Shown: positions 8,886-18,386, numbered from the stretch's first letter. The stretch is 64,000 nt of DNA from CAVSWT01 sp963782985 (GCA_963782985.1 CAWALU010000003.1:248001-312000); one strand, 5' to 3'. A program made the numbers and translations. Notes: generated by a model from the sequence alone, not told the origin.

Positions 8886-9817
8886 CTTCTTCTAAAGAAA
8901 GCAAATCATTATTTCACGAAATTAGCAAGTTGACGACAGAGCAGCGTAACCCCAACTCTATGGATATTGACGCAAGATCAACTAGGGAGATTTTAGAAAT
9001 AATTAATAGTGATGATAAAAAAGTTGCGCTCGCTGTTGAAAAAGAAATTCCATATATAGAAAAAGCGGTGGAAGTAATTGTTAAAGCCCTAAAATCCGGG
9101 GGCAGGCTTCTATATTTTGGCGCCGGTACAAGCGGACGTCTTGGCGTTGTTGATGCTTCAGAATGTCCGCCAACTTTTGGAACTCCGTTTGGAATGATTG
9201 AAGGATTTATTGCCGGCGGAAAAGAAGCAATGTTCCGCGCGCAGGAAGGCGCGGAAGATTACGAAGAAAACGGAGCAAAAGATATTTTGGCTGCCGAAGT
9301 AACTTCTAAAGACATTGTTTGCGGCATCGCTGCAAGTCGCCGCACTCCCTATGTAATAGGCGCAGTAAAAAAAGCAAAAGAGATTGGCGCGGCAACATTA
9401 TTTGTTACCACAAATCCCCGCGAAAATTTTGATATAAAAGAAGTTGACATTGCAATTTGTCCGCATGTTGGACCGGAAATAATTATGGGCTCTACACGAA
9501 TGAAAAGCGGAACTGCACAAAAATTAGTTTTGAATATGCTTACAACAGCTGCAATGATTCGTATGGGAAAGGTTTATGAAAATATGATGATTGATCTTCA
9601 AATGACTAATAAAAAATTAGTCGAAAGATCCAAAAGAATTGTAATGACCATAACCGGAGTTTCCTATGATGAAGCCGCTAAATATTTAACGCAAGCCGGC
9701 GGGCATGTTAAAACTGCATTAGTTATGATTTTGGCTAAAGTTGATTCTGAAGAAGCGAAAGTACGGATTGAAAGTGCAGATGGATTTGTTCGCAAAGCTA
9801 TTGAATTAAAAAAATAA
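8882..9817 (+). CDS. murQ: N-acetylmuramic acid 6-phosphate etherase MurQ
   Basis: Cleaves the lactyl ether of MurNAc-6-phosphate to give GlcNAc-6-phosphate and D-lactate during peptidoglycan recycling. 311 aa with a SIS sugar-isomerase fold: NPNSMDID near the N-terminus, the phosphosugar loop GAGTSGRLGVVDASECPP (TSGRLG at 83-88; E94 aligns with the catalytic Glu of the family), then STRMKSGTAQKLVLNML. Overlaps the rsmG stop by four bases. No MurNAc kinase or transporter gene is adjacent, so the source of the substrate cannot be inferred here. A terminator hairpin follows about 70 bases downstream. Confidence 0.95.
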   Translation: MTSSKESKSLFHEISKLTTEQRNPNSMDIDARSTREILEIINSDDKKVALAVEKEIPYIEKAVEVIVKALKSGGRLLYFGAGTSGRLGVVDASECPPTFGTPFGMIEGFIAGGKEAMFRAQEGAEDYEENGAKDILAAEVTSKDIVCGIAASRRTPYVIGAVKKAKEIGAATLFVTTNPRENFDIKEVDIAICPHVGPEIIMGSTRMKSGTAQKLVLNMLTTAAMIRMGKVYENMMIDLQMTNKKLVERSKRIVMTITGVSYDEAAKYLTQAGGHVKTALVMILAKVDSEEAKVRIESADGFVRKAIELKK

Positions 9818-9884
9818 TATTATCGCCGACAAACCCCATTCTTATAGAAGTTGGATTTGTATATTTCAGAAATAACAAAACTTC

Positions 9885-9910
9885 GGGGTTCACGTAAATG
9901 AACCCCTTTC
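9885..9910 (+). terminator. Intrinsic terminator after murQ
   Basis: GGGGTTCA (9885-9892), a six-base loop, TGAACCCC (9899-9906), then TTTC: a perfect 8-bp stem followed by a short T run. It ends the mnmE-murQ unit. It also contains the first ATG of the following reading frame (9898), which argues that the downstream gene starts at 9928 instead. Confidence 0.8.
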
Positions 9911-9927
9911 TTAATTTTAAATTAAAT

Positions 9928-10713
9928 ATGATGAAACAAATCTCCACGCTTTTACTTGTTTTCATTTTTTCAAACAGTTCCTTTTCGCAATTTGAAAAAT
10001 TCCCGCAAGATTTTAAAAACTTTATTGTTGTGGGCGGAGATATTGCTGTTGCGCCGCTTCATTTTGATTCTAAAGACTGGATTTTATTTTCATCTACAAT
10101 AGCTGTTACAGCCGCAGCAGTTGCGGTTGATAAAGACGTTAGGGGTTTCGCGTTACGAAGCAGAAGCGAGCTAAACGATAATTTATTTAATGTTGATAAA
10201 TATTTTTTCATTCCTACTGTGGCGGTCTCTATTGCAGGGCTTTATAGCTACGGCTTATTTGCAAAGCATGAAAATATTAGAAGGCTTGGATTAAAATTAG
10301 GCGAATCCACGGTTTACGCTTCTATTTTAAATGTCCTTTTAAAAGGAATAATTGGAAGAAGAAGACCTGAAGAAAATCTTGGCGACATAACATTCAATCC
10401 CTTTACTTTTGATATTAATAGATCATCGCTTCCATCGGGACATACAATTCTGGCATTTTCTTTTTCTTCCGTTATGGCAAATGAAATTGATAATATTTAT
10501 TGGAAAATAGGATGGTATTCTTTGGCGTCTATGGTGGGTTTTTCAAGGGTTTACCACGATAAACATTGGGCTTCCGATATAATTTTAGGCGCGGCGCTCG
10601 GTTATTTTATCGGCGATTTTGTAAATGGTCATTATACAAATACTGATGATGAAAATTCCAATGTTTCACTAATTTTTTCTTTCAACCAGTTGGGAATAAG
10701 ATATTCATTTTAG
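9928..10713 (+). CDS. PAP2-family membrane phosphatase
   Basis: Type 2 phosphatidic acid phosphatase-like enzyme, probably acting on a lipid pyro- or monophosphate at the cell envelope. All three PAP2 motifs are present: KGIIGRRRP (K-x6-RP, about 139-147), PSGH (about 169-172) and SRVYHDKHWASD (SR-x5-H-x3-D, about 206-217). An N-terminal signal peptide (LLLVFIFSNSSFSQ) and hydrophobic helices around the motifs place it in the envelope. The start at 9928 is chosen because the upstream in-frame ATG lies inside a terminator stem. The substrate (undecaprenyl pyrophosphate or phosphatidylglycerophosphate, for example) cannot be told from sequence. mfd starts five bases after the stop. Confidence 0.88.
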   Translation: MMKQISTLLLVFIFSNSSFSQFEKFPQDFKNFIVVGGDIAVAPLHFDSKDWILFSSTIAVTAAAVAVDKDVRGFALRSRSELNDNLFNVDKYFFIPTVAVSIAGLYSYGLFAKHENIRRLGLKLGESTVYASILNVLLKGIIGRRRPEENLGDITFNPFTFDINRSSLPSGHTILAFSFSSVMANEIDNIYWKIGWYSLASMVGFSRVYHDKHWASDIILGAALGYFIGDFVNGHYTNTDDENSNVSLIFSFNQLGIRYSF

Positions 10714-10718
10714 GAACG

Positions 10719-13700
10719 ATGCAGAATTTTTTTGATTTAAATATTTTTAACGAATTGACCGCGCGTTTAGATGACGATTCTTCAAAAAAAGTATTTCACA
10801 TCTCGCCGTTATTCGGCGCTTCCAAAAGTATTTTTGTAAATCAATTATCTAAATCCCAAAATCAAATTTTATTACTCCTTCCGGATTTGCAAACGGTTGC
10901 TGAATTGAATGTCGAACTAAATTTAATTGGACTTGATAAAAAAACCATTGCGTTCACTGAATTTACCTCCGAATTAATTCAGGAAAAGCTGACCGAAATT
11001 TCTAAACGAAAAAAATTTATTGTTATTTCAAGTTATGATTTACTTAATTATGAATTTCCCACCAAAGAGCAAGTCAAGCAAAATACAACCAACATTCAAG
11101 TTGGCGGCGATTTAACTTATGATGATTTAATTGAATATTTAAATTTACTCGTCTATCAAAAAGATAAATTTGTTGAAGCTCCCGGCTACTATTCGCAGCG
11201 CGGTTCTATAATTGACTTTTGGTCATACAGTGAAAAGAACCCTGTGCGGTTAGAGTTTGACGGAGATTTTTTAGAATCCATTCGATACTTTGATCCTGAA
11301 AGTCAGCGCTCTATTGAAAAAATTGAATCAGCAACTTTAGCGGGCGCATTTAACAGCGACTCATCGAGAGATTTTACGGACATTTTTGAATATCTAAATA
11401 ATCCGATAATTCTTGCATCTTCATTTGAATTAAAAAATTTAAATGAAGAAAAAATAAATGTCTTCAATTTAAAAGATGATTATGATTTAGTTGATGAAGA
11501 GATTGAAAGGCAAGAAATAGAAAACATCATTAATAAAGAAGATGAAGAATTTCCCGAACCAATTTTAGAAAATACAACAGTAAATGAAATGGCTGGCTTA
11601 GAGAAAAAAAATTATTCATCGCTATTAGAAAAAGGAAATAGCCGCTGGATAATTGAAGAAGAGCTTGCTACAGAAAATAATAGAATAAATCTCGGCATTG
11701 CTGATGCGCCTACGATAAATGGAAATTATGAAGTTCTGTTTAATACTTTAAAAGAGCACGCTGAAAATAATTTTAAAATAACTCTCACTTCTGAAAATGA
11801 ACTTCAAACAGCGCGGCTAAAAGATTTATTATCAGAATTTAAAGTAGAGCTTTCCACTTTAATTGACGAAGGGAAAATAAAATTAGAAACCCTTCCCATC
11901 AAAAAAGGCTTTGTTCAAAGAGATGAAAAATTTTTACTGCTTACTGATTACCAAATTTTTAATAAACCTTACCGCACAAAATTATCTACAAATAAAAAAT
12001 ATAAGCGCGCAAAATCAAAAGCATTTGCTTCAATAAAGAAAGGTGATTTTGTTGTTCACGAAGATTACGGAATAGGGAAGTATGTAGGACTTGAAACCAT
12101 AAAAATAGGCGAATCCGATCAAGAGACGATGAAGATTTTATACAAAGATGGCGGAGTTGTTTATGTAAATCTTAACTACCTAACGCTGGTAAAAAAATAT
12201 TCATCCAATGAGTCGGCTGGCGGCGGACTTGCGCCAACGCTTTCCACCCTCGGTTCTTCAGAATGGGTGAACACAAAGCAAAGAACTAAAAAGAAAATTA
12301 AAGAAGCCGCGCGCGAATTAATTGAACTTTATGCAAAACGCAAAGCTACAAAAGGTTATGCTTTCGGCAGCGATACTGTTTGGCAAAAAGAGTTGGAGGC
12401 TTCTTTTCTTTATGAAGATACTCCCGATCAGGAAAAAGTTACGGAAGAAGTTAAAGAAGACATGCAGGCTGAAAACCCTATGGATAGGCTGGTTTGCGGC
12501 GATGTAGGTTTTGGCAAAACTGAAGTTGCAGTGCGCGCAGCATTTAAAGCTGTGCAAGACGGCAAGCAGGCGGCGGTGCTTGTCCCCACTACAATTTTAG
12601 CCGAGCAGCATTTCAATACTTTTAAAGACCGGCTTACACAATTCCCGGTTAAGGTTGCGGCGCTGTCCCGTTTTCAAACTAAAAAACAGCAGACGGAAAT
12701 TCTTAAAGAATTAGCTGAAGGAAAAGTTGATGTTGTAATCGGTACGCATCGTTTAATTTCCAAAGATGTGAAGTTCAAAGATTTAGGAATTTTAATTATT
12801 GATGAAGAGCATCGTTTCGGAGTAATGGCTAAAGAAAAATTACGCTCGCTGAAATTAAATGTTGACACGCTAACTTTAACCGCAACCCCAATTCCCCGCA
12901 CATTAAATTTATCTTTACTTGGCGCGAGAGATCTTTCTATAATTGCAACGCCGCCGCCCAACCGTCAATCAATTTATACGACTGTTTCTACTTTTGATAT
13001 GTTTAAAATTAAAGAGTGGATTTTAAATGAATTAAAACGGAACGGACAGGTTTATTTTGTTCATGACAGAGTTCATTCAATTGATAAGCTCGCGGCGTAT
13101 ATTAACAAATATGTTCCCGATATAAGAATTGCAATTGCTCATGGACAAATGAAACCTGCGCAGCTTGAAGATGTTATTCACGGATTCCTTAATAAAAAGT
13201 ATGATGTGCTTCTTTCAACAAAAATTATTGAATCGGGAATTGATATTCCGAATGTTAATACAATTATTGTAAACCGCGCCGACCGTTTTGGACTTGCCGA
13301 GCTTCATCAATTGCGCGGCAGAGTTGGAAGATCAAATCGTCAGGCGTACGCTTATTTTATTGTTCCTTCATTAAGCGGAATTACTAAAAAAGCGCTGCGC
13401 CGTTTGCAGGCAATTGAAGAATTTACGGATGTCGGCGCGGGCTTTAATATTTCTATGCGAGATTTGGAAATTAGGGGAGCCGGAAATTTACTCGGCACCG
13501 AACAAACCGGATTTATAAATGACGTTGGTTTTGATCTTTACGTAAAGATGATTAACGAAGCTGTCGAAGAATTAAAATACCAGGAATTTAAAGAAGTATT
13601 TAAATCATTGCCGAAGCATGATGAACGAACCGAGCCGACAATTGATACTTATTTTGAAATTGGAATTCCCGAAACATATATGCCCGAACAAATGGATAGA

Positions 13701-14150
13701 TTAAATTTTTACACTTCGCTTTATTCAATAAAATCTTTGGATGAATTGGATGAGCTTAAAGATGAAATGTTGGATAGATTTGGCGCGCTTCCTATTTTAG
13801 TTGAAAGATTAATTTCCACGGCAAGATTAAAATATCAGGCTTCCTTCGCTTTGTTTGAAAGGGTTATCATCCAAAGAAAAAACATATTTTTAATTCTTCC
13901 CAAAGGACAAAAAGAAGATTATTATAAATATAAATTTGTTGAGTTAATGCGCTTTGTAATGGATGATTACAAAGACAAAATTAAATTCAATCAGCAAAAA
14001 GAAACGATGAAACTCGTCATCACAAATAATTTTGAAACGCCGGAAAAAATATTTGAGTTTTTAATTTTGTTTTGTAAAGATGTGATTAAATTGTTTGAGG
14101 TGGAGAGCATACCGCAAAGCGTTAATACAACAAATAATGTAATAAGGTAA
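10719..14150 (+). CDS. mfd: Transcription-repair coupling factor Mfd
   Basis: ATP-dependent translocase that removes stalled RNA polymerase at DNA lesions and recruits UvrA. 1143 aa, the expected size. Order: UvrB-like N-terminal modules (GYYSQRGSIIDFWSY), the CarD-like RNA polymerase interaction domain (KKGDFVVHEDYGIGKYVGLE, near residue 450), RecG-like helicase motor with Walker A GDVGFGKTE (about 593-601) and DEEH box (about 694), motif VI region HQLRGRVGRSNRQAYAYF, and a C-terminal TRCF domain (YFEIGIPETYMPEQMDRLNFY). It directly follows the PAP2 gene, so co-transcription is likely. Confidence 0.97.
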   Translation: MQNFFDLNIFNELTARLDDDSSKKVFHISPLFGASKSIFVNQLSKSQNQILLLLPDLQTVAELNVELNLIGLDKKTIAFTEFTSELIQEKLTEISKRKKFIVISSYDLLNYEFPTKEQVKQNTTNIQVGGDLTYDDLIEYLNLLVYQKDKFVEAPGYYSQRGSIIDFWSYSEKNPVRLEFDGDFLESIRYFDPESQRSIEKIESATLAGAFNSDSSRDFTDIFEYLNNPIILASSFELKNLNEEKINVFNLKDDYDLVDEEIERQEIENIINKEDEEFPEPILENTTVNEMAGLEKKNYSSLLEKGNSRWIIEEELATENNRINLGIADAPTINGNYEVLFNTLKEHAENNFKITLTSENELQTARLKDLLSEFKVELSTLIDEGKIKLETLPIKKGFVQRDEKFLLLTDYQIFNKPYRTKLSTNKKYKRAKSKAFASIKKGDFVVHEDYGIGKYVGLETIKIGESDQETMKILYKDGGVVYVNLNYLTLVKKYSSNESAGGGLAPTLSTLGSSEWVNTKQRTKKKIKEAARELIELYAKRKATKGYAFGSDTVWQKELEASFLYEDTPDQEKVTEEVKEDMQAENPMDRLVCGDVGFGKTEVAVRAAFKAVQDGKQAAVLVPTTILAEQHFNTFKDRLTQFPVKVAALSRFQTKKQQTEILKELAEGKVDVVIGTHRLISKDVKFKDLGILIIDEEHRFGVMAKEKLRSLKLNVDTLTLTATPIPRTLNLSLLGARDLSIIATPPPNRQSIYTTVSTFDMFKIKEWILNELKRNGQVYFVHDRVHSIDKLAAYINKYVPDIRIAIAHGQMKPAQLEDVIHGFLNKKYDVLLSTKIIESGIDIPNVNTIIVNRADRFGLAELHQLRGRVGRSNRQAYAYFIVPSLSGITKKALRRLQAIEEFTDVGAGFNISMRDLEIRGAGNLLGTEQTGFINDVGFDLYVKMINEAVEELKYQEFKEVFKSLPKHDERTEPTIDTYFEIGIPETYMPEQMDRLNFYTSLYSIKSLDELDELKDEMLDRFGALPILVERLISTARLKYQASFALFERVIIQRKNIFLILPKGQKEDYYKYKFVELMRFVMDDYKDKIKFNQQKETMKLVITNNFETPEKIFEFLILFCKDVIKLFEVESIPQSVNTTNNVIR

Positions 14151-14262
14151 TTTTATTACTAAGGTTGAAACTTTAATAGGGTTTGTTTCTTTTTGTATTT
14201 GATTATTATCAGACCTTAGTAATAAACTTTGGTAACGGATACAATAAGCTTATTACCTTATT
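14141..14262. repeat. Nested inverted repeats after mfd
   Basis: Two nested inverted repeats start at the mfd stop codon. The outer arms are AATAAGGTAA (14141-14150) and TTACCTTATT (14253-14262); the inner 14-base perfect arms are TTTATTACTAAGGT (14152-14165) and ACCTTAGTAATAAA (14213-14226), with about 47 bases between. This could act as a long-range transcription end or be a small relic element; no transposase or target duplication is visible. The rest of the gap to 14340 shows nothing else. Confidence 0.6.
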
Positions 14263-14339
14263 TTCATGCTATTTAGAACAACTCTTTACAGGTTTATTAT
14301 TGACGGATTTTTATAAAGCATTAGGATCAAACTTGACTT

Positions 14340-14888
14340 TTACTTTTTCCCTTCCGTTTTCTGTTCCGGCTCAAAATCCAACACAATTGAATTCATACAA
14401 AATCTTTTTCCGGTGGGCGGGGGACCGTCGTCAAAAATATGCCCCAGATGGGCGCCGCATCTTCCGCACAAAACTTCAGTTCTATCCCAGCCAAAAGCTG
14501 AATCATGCTCATATTCCACGCTGTTTTTTCTTATTGGTTCAAAAAAACTTGGCCAGCCGCAGCCGCTTGCAAACCACGAATCAGATTTAAACAAAGCGTT
14601 GCCGCACGCCGCGCAATAGTAATTTCCAAGTCCGGTTTCATCCCAATATTTTCCTGTATATGCGCGCTCGGTTGATTTTTTTCTCGCAACTTCATAAACA
14701 TCGGGCGGCAATATTTTTTTCCAGGTTGAATCGGGCAGATCTAATTTTGTAGTATCTGTACGCGAGTAATATGGATTATTTTGTTTTGTTTCTTGCATAT
14801 CTTTTCCGTTTTGGTTATTTGTTGGCGCAACTTTTTGACAGCTAATTAAAAGGACAAAAGTTAAAAGTAAAATTATATTTCGTTTCAT
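14340..14888 (-). CDS. msrB: Peptide-methionine (R)-S-oxide reductase MsrB, lipoprotein form
   Basis: Reduces methionine-R-sulfoxide in oxidised proteins. An N-terminal lipoprotein signal (LLLTFVLLISC, lipid Cys 17) suggests it is anchored in the envelope, unlike the cytosolic E. coli enzyme. The SelR domain fills the rest: zinc cysteines C92/C95 (YYCAACG) and C141/C144 (CGRCGAHLGH), recycling Cys C110 (SGCGWPSF), and catalytic C164 (RFCMNS). 182 aa. A stand-alone gene convergent with mfd. A periplasmic electron donor is expected but none is adjacent. Confidence 0.95.
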   Translation of the reverse strand: MKRNIILLLTFVLLISCQKVAPTNNQNGKDMQETKQNNPYYSRTDTTKLDLPDSTWKKILPPDVYEVARKKSTERAYTGKYWDETGLGNYYCAACGNALFKSDSWFASGCGWPSFFEPIRKNSVEYEHDSAFGWDRTEVLCGRCGAHLGHIFDDGPPPTGKRFCMNSIVLDFEPEQKTEGKK

Positions 14889-15507
14889 AATGAATTTATT
14901 TTGTTATAAACTAGATTCTTAAAGAAACTGGGTTTATGTTTGGTGAAATTGGGATTTTTTTGTTTTACAGTTTTAACTAAAAAAACAAAATTATTCATCA
15001 CAAACAAAACAAAAATTATTCACGGAATTGCTACAGTTAAATCGAAAACATCATTTTAAATTGCTTAAATGTAGTATTTAGTGCTAATCTTTAAACAGTG
15101 TATTCTAATAAAACATTTCAAAAAATGCAGAAACCAATAGTATGACCACAATTCACATTTAAAGATATTTGAAATTTCCAGAATGGAAACGTGTCCCACC
15201 TGATCTTTTTAACTGAATTTCGGCCACTAAACCTCTTTTTCCCATACAATTTAAACGCTATCATGCTTTTCTTTAAGAGAAAATACTCAATTTTAAATAT
15301 AGGTTTACATAACGTCAAATTTCCGTTTTTTGAAGCGAATTCTCCGTCTAATTAAACACTCCTTTTTGTACATCAAAGCTGGCTAAGTTTATAAAGGTTT
15401 AGATCCGTTGCTGAACATTTTTAAATAAAAATCGAGATCAAAATTGGCTCGGTTGTATATGGATTTATTTTTGTATTCAATTCAAATCTGCTCGATTTCA
15501 TAACCGT
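14889..15507. other. Long intergenic stretch without a supported gene
   Basis: About 620 AT-rich bases. The only recognisable structure is a degenerate hairpin at 14908-14935 related to the CCCAATT/AATTGGG hairpins elsewhere in the window. A 66-codon minus-strand frame at 15118-15318 has no start context and no recognised domain; I do not call it. The right end runs into the acetyltransferase relic. Confidence 0.5.
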
Positions 15508-15916
15508 GATGTTGGCTTTGTGATTCGTTTAGAACACCCATTGAATTCCGAATCTGTAAGATTGAAGATGTTAGTGGAGAGTACAGAATATTAAGAAATA
15601 AAATCAAGTTTTCGAGTTGCAAAGAAAAGTAAAAGATCGTTGGGATATTCAATACAGCTTTACGAATACTCCACAGAGATTTGAAAATTATAAAGAATTG
15701 TGTGCTTATCAGCAGGATAGTCTATCTTCGTACTTTAGAACACGAATGCTTTGCACAATTGCCACTGAAATCGGGCGAATAACGTTAAGCAATAATTCGT
15801 TAACGGTTACCGAGTATAATTCAAAAACAAAAATTGAATTTGACGGAGATATTGAATTTTATTTTTTCTTAAAAAATATTTTGGAATTGAACTATCTCCA
15901 ACCAAGCAATGAATAA
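15508..15916 (+). pseudogene. Arylamine N-acetyltransferase relic (C-terminal part)
   Basis: Remnant of an arylamine N-acetyltransferase (NAT). The longest open part (15617-15916, 99 codons from a TTG) reads WDIQYSFTNTPQRFENY, then GRITLSNNSLTVTEYN and FFLKNILELN, the pattern of the NAT C-terminal domain. Upstream, in other frames, are DVGF (15508-15519; the NAT catalytic-Asp region is normally DVGFGD) and DSFRTPIEF, then a stretch ending at a stop near 15633. At least two frame changes are needed to join them. The N-terminal half with the RGGxCxE catalytic Cys motif was not found upstream. It therefore cannot make an active enzyme. The assignment is by recalled family pattern, moderately sure. 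Confidence 0.55.
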
Positions 15917-15932
15917 ATTCAATAAAAACAAA

Positions 15933-15966
15933 ACGGAATCTACGTAGAGTCCGTCTAAATTTTTCT
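15933..15966. terminator. Terminator hairpin between convergent genes
   Basis: ACGGAATCTAC (15933-15943) pairs with GTAGAGTCCGT (15944-15954) with one mismatch, followed by a T-rich run (TTTTTCTTT). It lies between the plus-strand acetyltransferase relic and the minus-strand gene ending at 15982. Confidence 0.65.
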
Positions 15967-15981
15967 TTAAAAGAATAAATT

Positions 15982-16803
15982 TTATTTCAATTCTTTTAAC
16001 CAATCTTCAGCATATTTTTTTCCTGCATCAACGGTTTCTTTTCCTGCACGGAAAAATAATTTCCACTCAGGTGGTTTTCTTTCGTAAAGAGTATTTGCAA
16101 ATATTTTTTTCCCGTTTCCGTCATCAATAGTCTTGGCGGCATAATCAATATCATTAGATTCTTTTAAAAATTTTGAAAGCCATTTCTTGATCATCGGCTT
16201 TGGATTAGCGGGATATTCATTTCCCCATTCAGCTAATTTTAATTTGTAATTTTCTAATTGCTGCTGATAACCTTGCTGCATAATATTATCTAAATCTGCA
16301 TTGTAAGTTTGATTGTTAGGATCGTCTAAATCTTTTAGCTGATCCTGAAAAGATTTTATAGTTTCATCAAAAGACGCCTGCTGATCTTTCGGCATTGAGT
16401 TTTTAACTTTTTTTAGATTTTCAATCCCTTCTTTTATTGAAGCCTTTTGCGCTTCCTTCATTTCATTTGCGGTCTGCGGTTTTTCAGGTGGAGTAGGTTT
16501 TTGGTCTTCTTTAAACTGCAAATAATTCTGTAAAAATTCATCGGAGGCGGTGTAAGATTTTACGTAATCTCCAATGATAGAAACCATGGCAGCCTTTTCA
16601 CTTGAAGCTAGATTTTTTAACCGCTTTGGATTAGGATAATAGAAACGAGCGTTTTTGCTGTTATCGAGAATCATCAACTTGGCGCTTTGTTCAGAATATT
16701 GAATTTGATTTAAAATATCGTTCATTTTTTGATTGACAAGAAAGTTAAAAGTAAATCCGAAAAGCAAAAACAAACAGGGAATTATAATTAATAATTTTTT
16801 CAT
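15982..16803 (-). CDS. Exported protein of unknown function
   Basis: 273 aa; I do not recognise a family. One N-terminal hydrophobic segment (LLIIIPCLFLLFGFTFNFL, residues 3-21) without a lipobox suggests a signal anchor or signal peptide, so the rest is probably periplasmic. The body is rich in Lys, Glu, Gln and Asn. A middle part around residues 95-190 is predicted by eye to be helical and possibly coiled-coil, with a Pro-rich patch (KPTPPEKPQ), and the C-terminus is Trp- and Lys-rich (PPEWKLFFRAGKE). It stands alone between a terminator and the esterase gene, about 145 bases apart on the same strand. Confidence 0.75.
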   Translation of the reverse strand: MKKLLIIIPCLFLLFGFTFNFLVNQKMNDILNQIQYSEQSAKLMILDNSKNARFYYPNPKRLKNLASSEKAAMVSIIGDYVKSYTASDEFLQNYLQFKEDQKPTPPEKPQTANEMKEAQKASIKEGIENLKKVKNSMPKDQQASFDETIKSFQDQLKDLDDPNNQTYNADLDNIMQQGYQQQLENYKLKLAEWGNEYPANPKPMIKKWLSKFLKESNDIDYAAKTIDDGNGKKIFANTLYERKPPEWKLFFRAGKETVDAGKKYAEDWLKELK

Positions 16804-16948
16804 CGTGTAAACCTATTTAATTTTTATTTAAAGAAATGAAATTTTGTGAAAGGAAATAAATTCGGCAATAGAACAAATGAAGTATTTTTTTGGCAGGTAT
16901 GAGAAGAAATCAAAAAGCGGCAAGGTTAAGTTTTACCTGAAATGGATT

Positions 16949-18091
16949 TTACTTTTCCATTTTCTGTTTAACTTTTTCAACTTGATCGTGATAATAGTCA
17001 GTTAGGTTTGAATTATGTTTGACGCTTATTTCATAAGCAGCTGCGTAATTTTTTTCCGCTTCCTCTAATTGATTGTTAAGTTCCAACGCAAGACCCAAAT
17101 AACTATAATTTGCCGGAGACTCTGGAAAAGTTTCCACTGCATATTTAAAAACACCTATTGCATCAATAAGTCTTTTGGCGTTTAGTACTTGAAACCCAAA
17201 CTCGGTTAATAATTTTTCCGGAATAGTTACACTGTATCCAAAGTTAAAGCTTATTCTTTTAAAGTAATTTTTAAGTGAATCTAAATTCCCTTCAGACGAC
17301 ATTGTTGTTGGAACCTTATAATCTCCATAAGTATATTGAAGTCCATCATATAAAGTTATTAAAGAGCTGTTTGAATAAGTTTCATTATCTAAAATTGTAT
17401 AATACCAATATAAATTTTGCACTGCTCTATTATTAATTTCATCAGTCAGTTTTTTTATTGATTCAGAAAGATAAGTATCATTTCCAACCATAATTAGAAG
17501 ATACTTTGGCAGCTCATATTTTTGAGGAAGACGTTCATTTGCCAAGGATGAAAGGAAATTAAAATCATCTTTGTCGTAAGGACTAGAAATAATAAATGAA
17601 TTAAACATCATGGGCTGTTTTAACAAAGTATAAAATGCAATCCCTCCTGTAAATGAATGACTAAATAAAATATTAAACGGCTGTGTTCTGTAATTTGTAT
17701 TAATATATTGCTGCAGCTCATCTTGAATAAATGAAAGAAATTTATCAATATCAGAATTATCCACCATGTTTAAATCAAGGCTTATATTTTTTGTATCAAT
17801 TCCCACTATAATATGAGATGGAATTATTTGAGTTTCTGCGAGATAAGATTCAGTTCCGACAGCATGTTTAAAGTTTAATTCGCTGTTTAGAACATATAAC
17901 ACAGGGTATTTTTCATTTGTTAAATCGTAACCTTTGGGGAGATAAACATAAATTTTTCTTTCTTCATTCAGGAATTTTGATTTTATATTTATCGTTTCAC
18001 CAATCGATAAAGTATTGGTATCATCTTGTGCAAAATTTATGCTGAATGAATTTAATAATATTGTTATAACTAATGTTGATAAAAATTTCAT
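16949..18091 (-). CDS. Secreted esterase-like alpha/beta hydrolase with C-terminal TPR
   Basis: 380 aa with a signal peptide ending about FAQ (22). Residues 30-270 fit the esterase D / enterochelin-esterase-like family: RKIYVYLPKGYD, YPVLYVLNSE, and a nucleophile elbow SHSFTGG with Ser at about 146. The usual first Gly of GxSxGG is Ser here. The C-terminal 80 or so residues look like tetratricopeptide repeats (AIGVFKYAVETFPESPANYSYLGLA and a following unit). Substrate unknown; the Bacteroidota relatives include carboxyl- and siderophore-ester hydrolases. No siderophore genes are nearby. Confidence 0.82.
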   Translation of the reverse strand: MKFLSTLVITILLNSFSINFAQDDTNTLSIGETINIKSKFLNEERKIYVYLPKGYDLTNEKYPVLYVLNSELNFKHAVGTESYLAETQIIPSHIIVGIDTKNISLDLNMVDNSDIDKFLSFIQDELQQYINTNYRTQPFNILFSHSFTGGIAFYTLLKQPMMFNSFIISSPYDKDDFNFLSSLANERLPQKYELPKYLLIMVGNDTYLSESIKKLTDEINNRAVQNLYWYYTILDNETYSNSSLITLYDGLQYTYGDYKVPTTMSSEGNLDSLKNYFKRISFNFGYSVTIPEKLLTEFGFQVLNAKRLIDAIGVFKYAVETFPESPANYSYLGLALELNNQLEEAEKNYAAAYEISVKHNSNLTDYYHDQVEKVKQKMEK

Positions 18092-18386
18092 ATTGGGGTT
18101 CCGTTGATGAGGATTTTAAAATAAGTAAATTTTAAGAAATGAATATGATATTTATTTTATTCAGTTATAATAGAGCAAATGAGCTAACTATTTTAAGATT
18201 CGAAATTCCTCTGTGTTTTGGGACACTGAAATTTGACAATTCATAAATACATTTCAATACAGCAAAAAGTAATTTACTAAGGCTGGTAAATTTATTTGAG
18301 CCTGAAGTTTTTAGTTACAAACAAAATTGAAAATGAATAGAAAAAAAAATTTAATAACAATTAATATTTAAGAAAGGATATTAGAT

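Noticed and set aside
9898..9927. Start of the PAP2 gene at 9898
   Set aside because: That ATG is inside the right arm of the murQ terminator; the signal peptide begins at 9928.
15118..15318. Minus-strand frame of 66 codons (KKIRWDTFPFWKF)
   Set aside because: No ribosome site, no domain I recognise, and the surrounding DNA is decayed. Possibly a fragment of a mobile element, but nothing supports that.
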